Part shown: piece after piece, positions 34,996 through 43,971 of the stretch
Layout of the letters: each line of letters begins with the position of its first letter
Position numbering within the stretch: the stretch's first letter is position 1
Source: Clostridiaceae bacterium
Lineage (GTDB): Bacteria; Bacillota; Clostridia; Peptostreptococcales; T1SED10-28
Direction: 5' to 3'
Length of the DNA: 64,000 bases
NCBI GenBank assembly: GCA_003554105.1
Contig: PWFQ01000060.1
Location: 117,531 to 181,530 of the forward strand
Position numbers and translations under genes: made by a program
Notes under the pieces: generated by a model
The model's database searches: none
Told to the model about the DNA's origin: nothing
The model's input: the letters and a program-made list of their open reading frames with translations, nothing else

Positions 34996-35508
34996 TTAAT
35001 CAATCTCTTTAAGGTTATAGGCTTGAATCTGCTGATTAAACAAACGTACTAAAGGTTTGTATAGAATGATTGCAATCACATAATTCGATCCCCCATGAAC
35101 GATATCAAAGGGAATTCCCCGTACCCAATAGGCAATTCCGTAGGCAATGCCGTAAAAGAAAGATTCAAACACAGCAAAAAGGAATCCGAAGGATGCTCCG
35201 AAAACCGCAGCAAGAATCGCAAAGCTGTACTCCGAGGAGAATGCTTTTGATGCTAGATGTGTTCCAACAATGAGAGCGGGCCATACAAAGTAGTAGGCTA
35301 AAACCCAAGTATTAAAGCCATAAAGAAAAATCTCAGTTGTTGCAAAAATTACCGCCACAACCATCGTCCTTTTCAAGCCCAGGGTAATTGTATACACCAT
35401 AAAAAGAAGTGTAACGATCTCTACATTGGGAATAAAGCTGAGAGCCATTTTCCCCGCTGTCAGGGATGCACTTAGTAAGCTGATTAGGACAAGATCACGT
35501 ACTTTCAT
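34996..35508 (-). CDS. ECF transporter S component, probably for cobalamin/corrinoid
   Basis: 170 aa membrane protein with about five to six hydrophobic helices and the AxxxG-type small-residue patterns of ECF substrate-specificity subunits. Such subunits bind a vitamin and work with a shared energy-coupling module (EcfA, EcfA', EcfT), which is not in this window. The assignment to cobalamin (CbrT-like) rests on its control by a cobalamin riboswitch and on the adjacent DUF4430 protein, so it is inference. Starts 3 nt after the DUF4430 stop, indicating coupling. Confidence 0.82.
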   Translation of the reverse strand: MKVRDLVLISLLSASLTAGKMALSFIPNVEIVTLLFMVYTITLGLKRTMVVAVIFATTEIFLYGFNTWVLAYYFVWPALIVGTHLASKAFSSEYSFAILAAVFGASFGFLFAVFESFFYGIAYGIAYWVRGIPFDIVHGGSNYVIAIILYKPLVRLFNQQIQAYNLKEID

Positions 35509-35511
35509 AGT

Positions 35512-35910
35512 CTAAAACGTATCCAATTCGATGGTGTAAACGGAACCGTCCTCCAGAGGAAGTTCTGCCGCTCCAACCATTGCATCTTCTCCATCAACAA
35601 CAATTTTGAAAAACTCGTTGGCTCCGTCATCCGCCCGATAACCGAAAAAGCCTACAAGCATATCCCCAAAACTGGTTTCTTCTGTTTCCAACTCCAACTC
35701 TTCGGAATGCTCTTCCAACAGTTCCATGAGATATTCACCATCAGTTTGGTATACAAACGTTTCTTCGATCCCTTCTTTTTCAATCACAATTTCTAAAGTA
35801 ACTTCTTTTTCGCCCTCCTGTGCTTCCGGTGCTAAAAATTGAGAATATAATGCCCCTAAACCTACCACTAAAATCACAACCACCATAATTGATAAAAGCT
35901 TCTTATTCAT
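35512..35910 (-). CDS. DUF4430 (intrinsic-factor-like) extracytoplasmic protein
   Basis: 132 aa. A single N-terminal hydrophobic segment (about 5-27) with a Lys-rich start anchors or exports it; no lipobox Cys is seen. The remaining 100 residues form a DUF4430 domain, the fold that corresponds to the C-terminal part of transcobalamin/intrinsic factor. Features are VTLEIVIEKEG, MELLEEHSEELE and FFKIVVDGEDA followed by DGSVYTIE. Because a cobalamin riboswitch controls it and an ECF S component follows, it may capture B12 at the cell surface. SD AAGGAGG before ATG 35910. Confidence 0.83.
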   Translation of the reverse strand: MNKKLLSIMVVVILVVGLGALYSQFLAPEAQEGEKEVTLEIVIEKEGIEETFVYQTDGEYLMELLEEHSEELELETEETSFGDMLVGFFGYRADDGANEFFKIVVDGEDAMVGAAELPLEDGSVYTIELDTF

Positions 35911-35938
35911 TCTATTTCCTCCTTTTTTATGTCCCCGT

Positions 35939-35968
35939 AAAAAACCCCTTCAACCAGGGTTGAAGGGG
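35939..35968 (-). terminator. intrinsic terminator of the riboswitch expression platform
   Basis: CCCCTTCAACC and GGTTGAAGGGG form a perfect 11-bp stem with a 2-nt loop, followed by six T on the minus strand, between the aptamer and the DUF4430 start. This gives a transcription-termination type OFF switch. Confidence 0.88.
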
Positions 35969-36039
35969 TAGATTTATCTATTGAACACCATAGAGACTTT
36001 CCGGTGTACAGATTCCATCATCCCATCTTCAATCCCTCG

Positions 36040-36210
36040 TGAAGTCTAGAGTCTTTTCGTCAGGCAGGTCTTCCGGCTTTAGCACAAAGGTATTGCCTTC
36101 CCGGTTTCCCAGTGACATTTTATACCTTTCTCGTGCATTTACGGCGGCGAGGACCGCGCAGGCATTTCACCTGCTTCCCTTTTCATGCGTAAACAACCTG
36201 AACGAAATTA
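36040..36210 (-). ncRNA. cobalamin (B12) riboswitch aptamer
   Basis: The minus strand shows the conserved core: AAAAGGGAAGCAGGTGAAA, the paired GCCTGCGCGGTCC and the following CGCCGCCGTAA (B12-box region, usually CGCCACTGTaa), then TGTCACTGGGAAACCGGGAAG, and the closing GCCGGAAGACCTGCC element (36061-36077). Order and spacing match the family. It lies downstream of glnS and directly upstream of the DUF4430-ECF genes, with an intrinsic terminator between. When cobalamin is bound, downstream transcription should be reduced. The remaining intergenic sequence (35969-36039) probably contains the regulatory kissing-loop and linker segments. Confidence 0.93.
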
Positions 36211-36277
36211 CGATGAACTTGTCTTCATTTAACATCATAATGGATTTTCAAGTAAAAATCAAATATGCACTTTTACA

Positions 36278-37966
36278 TCATTTCTTTTTCTGCCAGGCAT
36301 CCTTTAATGGAACAATACGGTTAAATACAAGATGATCATTGGTTGTGTGCTTATAATCCACCGTAAAGAATCCTTGACGGATGAACTGGAATTTCTCTTC
36401 GGGTTTTGCATTTTTTAATGAAGTTTCACCCTTGGCCCCATTAAGAATCTCCAGTGAATTCGGATTAATCCGCTGATCCCAGCTTAATTCTTTGTTTTTT
36501 AAGAGGGATTCATCTTCAATCAGCTGATTATAAATTTTCACTTCCATGTCGCAGCAGTTCTTACCATCAACCCAATGGATCGTACCCTTCGGTTTTCTTT
36601 CAGTAAACCCTGAACCGCTTTTCGTCTCCGGATCGTAGGTGCAATGCAGTTCGATGATCTGACCGTAGTCATCTTTAACGATATTTTCCAGTTGAATGAA
36701 ATATGCTCCCCGCAGACGCACTTCATTGCCCGGTGCCAGACGCTTGAATCCTTTAACGGGTTCTTCCATAAAGTCGTCGGACTCGATATATACTTCTCGG
36801 GAAAAGGAAATTTCCCGGGTACCCATGTCCTGATTTTTTGGATGATTCTGCAGGATCAATGTTTCGCTTTTGTTCTCGGGATAATTGGTTATAACAACCT
36901 TCAAAGGTCGTAATACCGCCATCATGGTTGGTGCTCTGTCCTTCAGATCTTCCCTGACACTATGCTCAAGCATTTTAATATCCACTGTGCTTTCATCCTT
37001 GGAAACACCAATTTCCCCTAAAAACTGCTTGATACTCTCAGGGGTATAGCCTCTCCTTCGCATCCCACGAATGGTAGGTAAGCGCGGATCATCCCAGCCA
37101 TCGACATATCCTCCTGCAACCAGCTCTTTTAAGTACCGTTTACTGGTCACCACACCGGTTAAGTTCATTCGGCCGAACTCTCTCTGTTTTGGAGGCTCAG
37201 GAAGCTCCAGTTCCTTTAGCGGCCACTCATAAAGAGGCCGATGATCTTTAAATTCTATAGAACAAAAAGAATGAGTCACTCCTTCAATTGCATCTTGAAG
37301 CGGATGGGCATAGTCATACATCGGGTAAATACACCATTGGTTTCCCTGTCGATAATGAGATTCGTGAAGAATCCTGAACAGCACCGGATCTCTCATATTC
37401 ATATTGGGAGATTTCATATCAATTTTTGCCCGAAGTACTCTTGTGCCTGTGGGAAACTCTCCATCTTTCATACGCCGGAAAAGATCAAGATTCTCTTCAA
37501 CGGTTCGTTCCCTGTAGGGACTGTTTTTTCCGGGCTCCGTTAAGGTTCCCCGGTACTCCCTCATTTCTTCAGGGCTTAAGTCGCAGACATAGGCCTTTCC
37601 TTTATGAATTAATGCAACCGCATAATCATACATTTGCCCAAAATAATCAGAACCGTAAAAAATTCGCTCTCCGGGATCAAAGCCTGCCCATTTCATATCC
37701 TGGATAATTGCATCAACAAACTCCATTTCCTCTTTTACAGGGTTTGTATCATCAAATCGCAGATTAAATACCCCGCCGTACTTCTTAGCTACCGTATAAC
37801 TTATATTGATGGCATACGCACTTCCGATATGAAGATAGCCGTTAGGCTCCGGCGGGAAGCGGGTACACACTTCCCTCTTAAAGGTCCCTTCTTCCAAATC
37901 TCTATCCACGATACGGTGAAGGAAATTCGATGTCTCAAATTCCCGATCTTTATTTTCCTTTTCCAT
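36278..37966 (-). CDS. glnS: glutaminyl-tRNA synthetase
   Basis: 562 aa class I synthetase charging tRNA-Gln directly. The ATP-binding motifs are PPEPNGYLHIGSA (HIGH region) and VTSKRYLKEL (KMSKS region); the C-terminal anticodon-binding beta barrels follow from about 345. Many Firmicutes instead use GatCAB transamidation, so a GlnRS is characteristic of certain clostridial lineages. ATG 37966 is chosen, with AAGGAGGG upstream; the longer frame opens at 37996. Downstream, in the same direction, is the riboswitch operon. Confidence 0.95.
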   Translation of the reverse strand: MEKENKDREFETSNFLHRIVDRDLEEGTFKREVCTRFPPEPNGYLHIGSAYAINISYTVAKKYGGVFNLRFDDTNPVKEEMEFVDAIIQDMKWAGFDPGERIFYGSDYFGQMYDYAVALIHKGKAYVCDLSPEEMREYRGTLTEPGKNSPYRERTVEENLDLFRRMKDGEFPTGTRVLRAKIDMKSPNMNMRDPVLFRILHESHYRQGNQWCIYPMYDYAHPLQDAIEGVTHSFCSIEFKDHRPLYEWPLKELELPEPPKQREFGRMNLTGVVTSKRYLKELVAGGYVDGWDDPRLPTIRGMRRRGYTPESIKQFLGEIGVSKDESTVDIKMLEHSVREDLKDRAPTMMAVLRPLKVVITNYPENKSETLILQNHPKNQDMGTREISFSREVYIESDDFMEEPVKGFKRLAPGNEVRLRGAYFIQLENIVKDDYGQIIELHCTYDPETKSGSGFTERKPKGTIHWVDGKNCCDMEVKIYNQLIEDESLLKNKELSWDQRINPNSLEILNGAKGETSLKNAKPEEKFQFIRQGFFTVDYKHTTNDHLVFNRIVPLKDAWQKKK

Positions 37967-38041
37967 ATATTTCCCTCCTTGATTTGCATTTTCCATATTT
38001 CATCTTATTTTCTCAATCTAACCAACATTATATCACGAATG

Positions 38042-38080
38042 ATCATCCATTTATACATTGAGAGCTTCCAAATGGATGAT
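38042..38080. repeat. inverted repeat downstream of the second nhaC
   Basis: ATCATCCATTT and AAATGGATGAT form an 11-bp stem with a 17-nt loop just after the stop of the 38088 gene. There is no T-run in the minus direction, so it may be a 3'-end stabilising hairpin and not a classic terminator. Confidence 0.6.
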
Positions 38081-38087
38081 TTGACAA

Positions 38088-39422
38088 TCAGGATTTCCTG
38101 TAGAAAAGGAAAGGGATTGTCAAATAATTTAATACTGCGAAAGGAGCATATTGCCAGGCTGCAACCCCCGTAATGGAAAAAATAATCACTGCATTCACAT
38201 TCCATGGCATCAGGGGTGCAATAGAAGTGCCTGTATTAGCAATGACCGCAGCAAAATCCGAATCGTCTTGAAGATATTCTCCAGCAACCGCTTTTAAATG
38301 TTTCCCGGGAATCAGAATCCCTACCGTTTGGTCGCAGGTCATAGCATTGAGGAGAATTGAAAAAATGCCGCTATGTAAGATCGTGGTTCTTCGTGACGTA
38401 CACTTCTTGCGTATTCTTGAGATTAATGGGGCAATCCAGCCGCAGGCATCAAATATCTGGCTGAAGGCAACTCCTCCGGCAACCACAACAATTACCTCAA
38501 CCATTTGAAGAACCCCACCGATTTCCAGAGTTTGCAAGAACTCATGGGGAGATTGGGTCCGGTAACCGAAAATCAGATCCCGCAAAATCAGCATCCCTTC
38601 TCTTTGCTGTATGAAAAATGCGAAAAATATCCCTGCAAGTATTCCCAGGGTTAGCACCTTTCTTGTTGACATCCCAATAACAGAGAGAATCAAAACACCC
38701 ACAGGCATTATCAGTAATGTGATCGATAGAGTAAACTCGCTCTTTAATATGTTTTGAAACCCTTGAACTTCGTCAACGGTTACCTCACCTTGATAGAGTC
38801 TGCCGAGAAAAATCGACAGTCCCAATGTAATAAGGATCGGGAAAGCCATTAAACGGATCATTCGAAAAAAATATTCATTAAAGGGAGTCCGGACAACCTT
38901 GATTGTAAAGTTCACCAAAGCCGACATCGGTGATAACCGGTCTGCGATATACGCTCCGGAAATTAAGGTGCCTACCAGTACACCATCATGAATTCCCATA
39001 GAAGAGCCGATGGTATAAAATACAATTCCAATGGTGCTGAGGGTCCCAAGCCCTGTCCCCAAAAAGAAAGCAAGTATACCGCTTACAATAAAAATCATCG
39101 GCAGAAAGTTCACCCGATAAATAAGATCAAAACCATAGTATATTAGCATCGGAACAATCCCTGAGGCAATCCAGACAGAAACGTTCAAACCGATCATCGC
39201 GATGAGAAGATACACTTCCCAGGCACTTTTCACTCCATCGAATACCCATCTCCCGCTGGTTTTCAAAGGAACTTTCAGCCCCCGTAAAAGGAGGAGTGAG
39301 AAGACCATTACCATTGAAACAGGCCAAATTAAAGAATGGCCTAAGCCCATTGTGATTATAATGGATAGACCAAACAGTACAATCATCAGAAGTCCATAGA
39401 GTATAGGAGGGTTAGCCTTCAC
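38088..39422 (-). CDS. nhaC: Na+/H+ antiporter, NhaC family (copy 2)
   Basis: 444 aa, about 11 transmembrane helices, with the same family landmarks as copy 1: GTGLGTLSTIGIVFYTIG, SGAYIADRLSPMSALVNFTI, NAMTCDQTVGILIPG and APLMPWNVNA. Sequence identity to copy 1 by eye is limited, so it is an older paralog, perhaps with different ion or substrate use. GTG start at 39422 with AAGGAGGAG. It overlaps the preceding gene by 11 nt. Confidence 0.88.
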   Translation of the reverse strand: MKANPPILYGLLMIVLFGLSIIITMGLGHSLIWPVSMVMVFSLLLLRGLKVPLKTSGRWVFDGVKSAWEVYLLIAMIGLNVSVWIASGIVPMLIYYGFDLIYRVNFLPMIFIVSGILAFFLGTGLGTLSTIGIVFYTIGSSMGIHDGVLVGTLISGAYIADRLSPMSALVNFTIKVVRTPFNEYFFRMIRLMAFPILITLGLSIFLGRLYQGEVTVDEVQGFQNILKSEFTLSITLLIMPVGVLILSVIGMSTRKVLTLGILAGIFFAFFIQQREGMLILRDLIFGYRTQSPHEFLQTLEIGGVLQMVEVIVVVAGGVAFSQIFDACGWIAPLISRIRKKCTSRRTTILHSGIFSILLNAMTCDQTVGILIPGKHLKAVAGEYLQDDSDFAAVIANTGTSIAPLMPWNVNAVIIFSITGVAAWQYAPFAVLNYLTIPFLFYRKS

Positions 39423-39897
39423 GGTTGATCTCCTCCTTCACAGTTCTTCCTGTCTCTTGTTCAGGATTATTAATCATCAGACTGTATGACTGATGAATTG
39501 CATAAATATGCTGTCTAACTCCGATAAACTCAGCTTCATCCTCTTTTACTTCAATAAACAGTTTTGCAGTATAGGCCTTTTCATGCCATTTCGGTTTTAT
39601 AATGAGAAGATCCTTTTCATGTTCTTCCATGGAATAGTGCATATTTTTGATAGCAAGTGCAACGTTCTTTTTAAAGGCTTCTTTATCTTTGATTTCGATT
39701 GTTTTATGACGAATCTTGTGGTTCATGATGTAAACCATTGTATAGGAAAAAACACTGATGGAAACAAATGAAAAATGAAATTGCCCTCCCGTAAGAAGAA
39801 TCATTCCTCCATATGCGATGAGAATAAAAATTAAAAAATGGATTAGCCCTTTTAAAAAAAATGTAATAAATGCTTTCCGATAAAAATCTTCATTCAT
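39412..39897 (-). CDS. hypothetical protein with two N-terminal membrane helices
   Basis: 161 aa. I do not recognise the family. Two hydrophobic segments (about 12-35 and 42-58) are followed by a cytosolic domain of about 100 residues with mixed alpha/beta character (IKPKWHEKAYTAKLFIEV). It starts with an ATG at 39897 and only a weak SD. It is translationally coupled with the downstream NhaC antiporter (11-nt overlap) and follows a c-di-GMP protein by 20 nt, so it may be an accessory of the antiporter; this is inference. Confidence 0.7.
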   Translation of the reverse strand: MNEDFYRKAFITFFLKGLIHFLIFILIAYGGMILLTGGQFHFSFVSISVFSYTMVYIMNHKIRHKTIEIKDKEAFKKNVALAIKNMHYSMEEHEKDLLIIKPKWHEKAYTAKLFIEVKEDEAEFIGVRQHIYAIHQSYSLMINNPEQETGRTVKEEINREG

Positions 39898-39916
39898 TCG
39901 CTTGTGTCCTGCCTTT

Positions 39917-41719
39917 CTATTTAAAGTCCTTTGAATGGTTCATCGCATCTTCAAAAATTTCCACTAGAGCAGGGTCTAATATACTTCCTGCAAGATCCCC
40001 GACTGCCACCATCAACTTCTTATGCAGTTCTCCTTCGGAGTACTGACCACTGAATTCTCTCCTAAATAAGTCAGCTTCATTGGCAACTGCGATAATTCTA
40101 GCTTCCAGCGGAATACTGTTCCCTTTTATTCCACGGGGATACCCAAGTCCATCAAACCTTTCATGATGGTAGAGTACAAATTCCGATAAATCTGCCAGCT
40201 TTGTGATGTTGTTGAAAATTCGATATCCCGCCTCCATATGCTTTGCATATTCCTTCCATTGCTTTGAATCTATCTCCGGATACATATGGACAGTTTCCCT
40301 CCAATGATGCTTGAGAGTTTCTTCAGCGAGAGAGATTTTGCCGACATCGTGGAGCTTTGCAGTAAGAACTAAACGATCCAGACGTTTTTGATTGAAGCCA
40401 AGAGACTGGCCTATTTTTTCACTATAATAAGCCACTTTATCACCATGTTCCTTCTCTTCAGGATGACTGTTATGCAGTTTTCCAACAATCGTGTCGAACA
40501 TCTTCTTCTTTAAGCTTTGTCCATCTTCAAGCTTCTGCTTATACATCAGGTCCTCTACATGCTTATACAGTTCTTCCAGTCTTTCCGCTGGATCCTCCTT
40601 CATATCATAGCCAAAGGAAATCGAGATGCTCATATCCTGAAATGACATGTTCGCCATTAAGCGTTGTATACGATCGACAACGACTTCAGCCATTTCTTTC
40701 GTGGTTTTCGGTAAAACAATCAGAAACTCATCTCCACCGATACGGGCAATCAGTTCATCTTCTCTGCATGCTTTTCGCAGTACGGAAGCAACTTTTTTCA
40801 GCAGATCGTCCCCTGCCTGGTGACCGAAAACATCATTCGTCAATTTCAGTCCGTTAACATCGCCCATGATAAAAGAAATGGGATGGTTCCTTTTCGTATT
40901 CAGACGTTCCAACTCCGCATCCATGAATCGTCGGTTATAAAGCCCGGTTAAAGCATCATGGTAGCTCACGTAGAGAATTTCTTTTTCGATTCGTTTGCGG
41001 TCGGATATATCCGTATAGATTCCATAGCCCCCGATCACTTTCTTTCCATCAACAATTGGGACTCCTTTAATCTGAACCTCTACAGGATTTCCGTTTTTTC
41101 CGTATCGGACACCTTCCGTCACTACCTTTTCCCCTCGAAGGAGCTGATTTGTTAAATTGGCGGAAGTCTGCAGTGTCTTTTGAATCGTGATGGCATGATC
41201 GAGATTCCAGCCTTTAATTTCATCGACAGTATATCCAAAAAGAGATGTAAAATGGTCGTTAATATCAAGAATTAAATGATTTTCATCAAAAAGGACAATC
41301 GCATCGGAAGAGTTTTTAAAGAGTGCTTCAAAAATGACTTTCTGTTGATTGAGTTCTCTCAATGCCCTGGTTTCCCGGTTGACGTTTCTATAAATCAGAA
41401 AAGCTCCTCTGCAGATCCCCTGATCGACAATCGGTATTCCCGTAATCATCACATGGTATTCATTCCCATTCTTATCTTTACGAACACCTCGGTCATGGAA
41501 AACCTTCCCCCCTAAAACCTTTCGGGTGTTGCTTAGGACTTTCAATCGTTCTCCTTGATTCCAGCGCAGAACATCGTCGATGTGTTTACCGGCGATCTCT
41601 TTCTTCCCATACAAAAACAGCTCCTCAAAAGACGGATTTGCTTCCAGGATTATCTGTTCCATATCGATTTTTATCATTGCATCGGGGGATGCATTGAAGA
41701 GAATTTCATACCCTTTCAT
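39917..41719 (-). CDS. PAS-PAS-GGDEF-HD-GYP c-di-GMP signalling protein
   Basis: 600 aa. Two PAS sensory domains (about 5-120 and 125-245) are followed by GGDEF (about 250-410; IGGDEF, but the inhibitory RxxD site reads REDE) and HD-GYP (about 415-595; HDVGK, HHERFDGLGYP), the latter canonical. It is likely to have phosphodiesterase activity and possibly diguanylate cyclase activity without I-site feedback. SD AAGGAAGGG before ATG 41719. Upstream of the hypothetical and antiporter genes in the same direction; similar layout to the 10056 protein except that PAS replaces the receiver domain. Confidence 0.9.
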   Translation of the reverse strand: MKGYEILFNASPDAMIKIDMEQIILEANPSFEELFLYGKKEIAGKHIDDVLRWNQGERLKVLSNTRKVLGGKVFHDRGVRKDKNGNEYHVMITGIPIVDQGICRGAFLIYRNVNRETRALRELNQQKVIFEALFKNSSDAIVLFDENHLILDINDHFTSLFGYTVDEIKGWNLDHAITIQKTLQTSANLTNQLLRGEKVVTEGVRYGKNGNPVEVQIKGVPIVDGKKVIGGYGIYTDISDRKRIEKEILYVSYHDALTGLYNRRFMDAELERLNTKRNHPISFIMGDVNGLKLTNDVFGHQAGDDLLKKVASVLRKACREDELIARIGGDEFLIVLPKTTKEMAEVVVDRIQRLMANMSFQDMSISISFGYDMKEDPAERLEELYKHVEDLMYKQKLEDGQSLKKKMFDTIVGKLHNSHPEEKEHGDKVAYYSEKIGQSLGFNQKRLDRLVLTAKLHDVGKISLAEETLKHHWRETVHMYPEIDSKQWKEYAKHMEAGYRIFNNITKLADLSEFVLYHHERFDGLGYPRGIKGNSIPLEARIIAVANEADLFRREFSGQYSEGELHKKLMVAVGDLAGSILDPALVEIFEDAMNHSKDFK

Positions 41720-41792
41720 ACAGATCCCTTCCTTCTTGATCCGCGGACCGATAATTCATTAACATCTTGGAAATACGTGTTGGTTTACTGAT

Positions 41793-41826
41793 AAAAAAGA
41801 CCCTTCCCATAGGACTGAGGGCTCCT
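41793..41826 (-). terminator. imperfect terminator of diaminopropionate ammonia-lyase gene
   Basis: Minus strand GAGCCCT...AGGGTCT stem with a bulge, followed by TTTTTT. Confidence 0.5.
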
Positions 41827-41858
41827 TTTAACCATTATACCATAGAATTCCATATGCC

Positions 41859-42989
41859 TCAGTACAATTTTCCTGAAGTGTTTCCTTCAGTATTGATCGT
41901 AAGAACCACTGAACGATCACTGATGTCCAGAAAGCTTCTCAATTCTCTATAAGAGCCTTTACAAAGAGATTCCAAAACACCCATAGTGACCGCTCCCGAT
42001 TCCCCCGCAATGATTTTAGGATCTTCACCAAGTGGTCGTGCTAAAATATCCACTCCTTTTTCTGCAAGATCATCCTCTACAGAAAAAATTCCTGAAGCGA
42101 ATTTTTCTGCGATATACAGCGCCAAAGGATTGGCTTTTCCACATGCAAGTCCTGCCATAACCGTATTAAGATCCCCCTCAACCCGTGTATCTTCCGAATA
42201 GTGAAAGGACTGATAAAAGCAGTTTGCACGAGCAGGCTCTACAAGGATAAAGGTAAGGTCTTCCCGGTCATAATAGGATTTAAAAATACTCATCATCGCT
42301 GCGGCAAAGGATCCGACTCCCGCCTGAAGGAATATGTGGGTTGGTGTAACTCCATCCTTTTCAAGTTCATCAATGGTTTCAAGGGCAATCGTCCCATACC
42401 CCTCTATAATCCACTGTGGGATTTCCTTGTATCCCTCCCACATCGTATCCTGAACAAGAATCCCATTGTACTTGTGTGCATACTCCTCTGCCATCATCAC
42501 CGTATCATCATAATTGGAATCCGTCAGAATAACCTTTGCACCTTCTTCTTCTATGATCCTGAGCCGATATGGATCTGTGCCTTTCGGAAGAAAAACCACT
42601 GAATGATGTCCAAGGGATTTTGCGGCCCATGCAAGGCCCCGTCCATGATTTCCATCGGTTGCTGTCACAAAGGTGAGATCCTTTGAAGGAAGGTCATTTT
42701 CACGATTCTTTAAAATTTGATTCAAAGCGAAGCTTGCTCCCAATCCTTTAAATGCCTGTAAACCAAATCTCTCACTTTCATCTTTGACATAGAGTTTATT
42801 GATTCCCAGCTTATCAGCTTTCTGCTGGAGATTATGTAAGGAAGTTGGCCGATATACGGTTAGGGTTTGATGAAATTCCCGGGCTTCCTTCACTCTGGGT
42901 ATGAGATTCCTCAAAAAATCCTCTTTTGCAGGTTGCACTTCTTGATTCTTTTTTCCACTCCCAATCCAGGGGTTCTTTACAAAGTCCAT
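41859..42989 (-). CDS. dpaL: diaminopropionate ammonia-lyase
   Basis: 376 aa PLP-dependent lyase converting 2,3-diaminopropionate to pyruvate and two ammonia (YgeX type). The PLP lysine is in FGLQAFKGLGAS, the phosphate loop region is TATDGNHGRGLAWAA, and an ILTDSNYDDTV helix and GESGAVTMG follow. ATG 42989 has GAGGAGGG upstream; the longer frame to 43106 would cross the terminator of the next gene. Monocistronic. A 2,3-diaminopropionate source is not evident in the window, so it could serve scavenging of a natural or toxic amino acid. Confidence 0.92.
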   Translation of the reverse strand: MDFVKNPWIGSGKKNQEVQPAKEDFLRNLIPRVKEAREFHQTLTVYRPTSLHNLQQKADKLGINKLYVKDESERFGLQAFKGLGASFALNQILKNRENDLPSKDLTFVTATDGNHGRGLAWAAKSLGHHSVVFLPKGTDPYRLRIIEEEGAKVILTDSNYDDTVMMAEEYAHKYNGILVQDTMWEGYKEIPQWIIEGYGTIALETIDELEKDGVTPTHIFLQAGVGSFAAAMMSIFKSYYDREDLTFILVEPARANCFYQSFHYSEDTRVEGDLNTVMAGLACGKANPLALYIAEKFASGIFSVEDDLAEKGVDILARPLGEDPKIIAGESGAVTMGVLESLCKGSYRELRSFLDISDRSVVLTINTEGNTSGKLY

Positions 42990-43068
42990 TTTGTTTCCCT
43001 CCTCACAAGTTATTTCCATTTTACCATGAAAACAACTCCCTAGTAACAAGGTGACATGAAAAATGAAC

Positions 43069-43096
43069 AAAAAAAGACCCGCGGAAGCGGGTCTTT
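43069..43096 (-). terminator. terminator of FMN-binding lipoprotein gene
   Basis: AAAGACCCGC and GCGGGTCTTT form a stem around GGAA; the minus strand then continues with TTTTTTTT. Confidence 0.88.
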
Positions 43097-43121
43097 GATC
43101 TGTCAAAACTCATTGTTGTAA

Positions 43122-43901
43122 TTATTTACTTGCTGCTTCTAAAGCTCGTTCTACTGCTGTAATCCAGTTGTTTGATGATCCGGTAGCTCCAGTGAAAGTA
43201 TCAACTTCTGTACCGTTAGCTGCGACAAATCTTTCAGCCATTTCTTCTTGAGCATCAAAATACTCTTCGTATTGGTAATCTTCAGGCTTGAACTCTTCTC
43301 CGTCATCACTTAACTGAGTGTCATGAAGAACAACTTCAACGATTTCATCGTTTTCGATTGTTACAAAAGCAACAGATCGTCCTCTTTCACCAAGATCGCT
43401 TGCTCCGAAGAATGTTCCGTTGAAGAATTCGCTGTCATCTGCAGGCTCAACAAGTGCCATTTCCATAGCTCGCTCTACAGCTTGAATCCATTTATCAGAA
43501 GAGCTTGTCGCTCCTGTAAAGATTTCAACATCTGCACTGTTAGCTTCGATAAATCGTCCGGGCATTTCCGCTAAAGCTTCATGGAACTCATCATATGAGT
43601 AGTTTTCATCTTTCTCTACCCCTGTACCTCTGAATTCAGAAAGCTCGATGTCTACGATCTCGTCGTTTTCAATCGTTACGACAACTTTACCGAATCCTCT
43701 TTCGTTTGCATCACTGTAGGCTTCGTAGGTTCCATCTGCGTACATACCTTCAGCAGCATCTTCGTCTTGCTCATCATCTTGTACATCTTCTTGAGAATCG
43801 TCTTGCTCCGGCTCATCTGCAACAGCATCTTCTCCACCGCAACCGATAAATAAAAACATGGACATTGCAAGAACCATTAATAACACTAAAAATTTCTTCA
43901 T
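43122..43901 (-). CDS. lipoprotein with two FMN-binding domains (PplA-like)
   Basis: 259 aa secreted lipoprotein. A signal peptide ends at a lipobox with Cys21 (LFIGC), followed by a strongly acidic linker (about 23-50) and two tandem FMN-binding domains (about 53-148 and 160-257). Each ends with the flavinylation motif TGAT (129-132 and 237-240), where ApbE attaches FMN to the last Thr. Two flavins per lipoprotein is the layout of Listeria PplA in extracellular electron transfer. No ApbE or NADH dehydrogenase is next to it; the reductase at 8417-9925 is a conceivable partner. It is monocistronic, with a perfect palindrome upstream. Confidence 0.87.
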   Translation of the reverse strand: MKKFLVLLMVLAMSMFLFIGCGGEDAVADEPEQDDSQEDVQDDEQDEDAAEGMYADGTYEAYSDANERGFGKVVVTIENDEIVDIELSEFRGTGVEKDENYSYDEFHEALAEMPGRFIEANSADVEIFTGATSSSDKWIQAVERAMEMALVEPADDSEFFNGTFFGASDLGERGRSVAFVTIENDEIVEVVLHDTQLSDDGEEFKPEDYQYEEYFDAQEEMAERFVAANGTEVDTFTGATGSSNNWITAVERALEAASK

Positions 43902-43946
43902 TGAATAACTCCTCCTTATATGTTTGTTAATACGTTGTAGTGCTTG

Positions 43947-43971
43947 TTAACCAATAGTCATTATTGGTTAA
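43947..43971. promoter_or_regulatory. perfect palindrome upstream of the FMN lipoprotein gene
   Basis: TTAACCAATA and TATTGGTTAA (10-bp arms) flank a 5-bp centre, 46 nt before the ATG. Nearby are two more TTGTTAA half-sites (about 43924 and 43945), reminiscent of the clostridial Rex site TTGTTAA-N4-TTAACAA. A repressor binding site is likely; the regulator is unknown. Confidence 0.55.
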
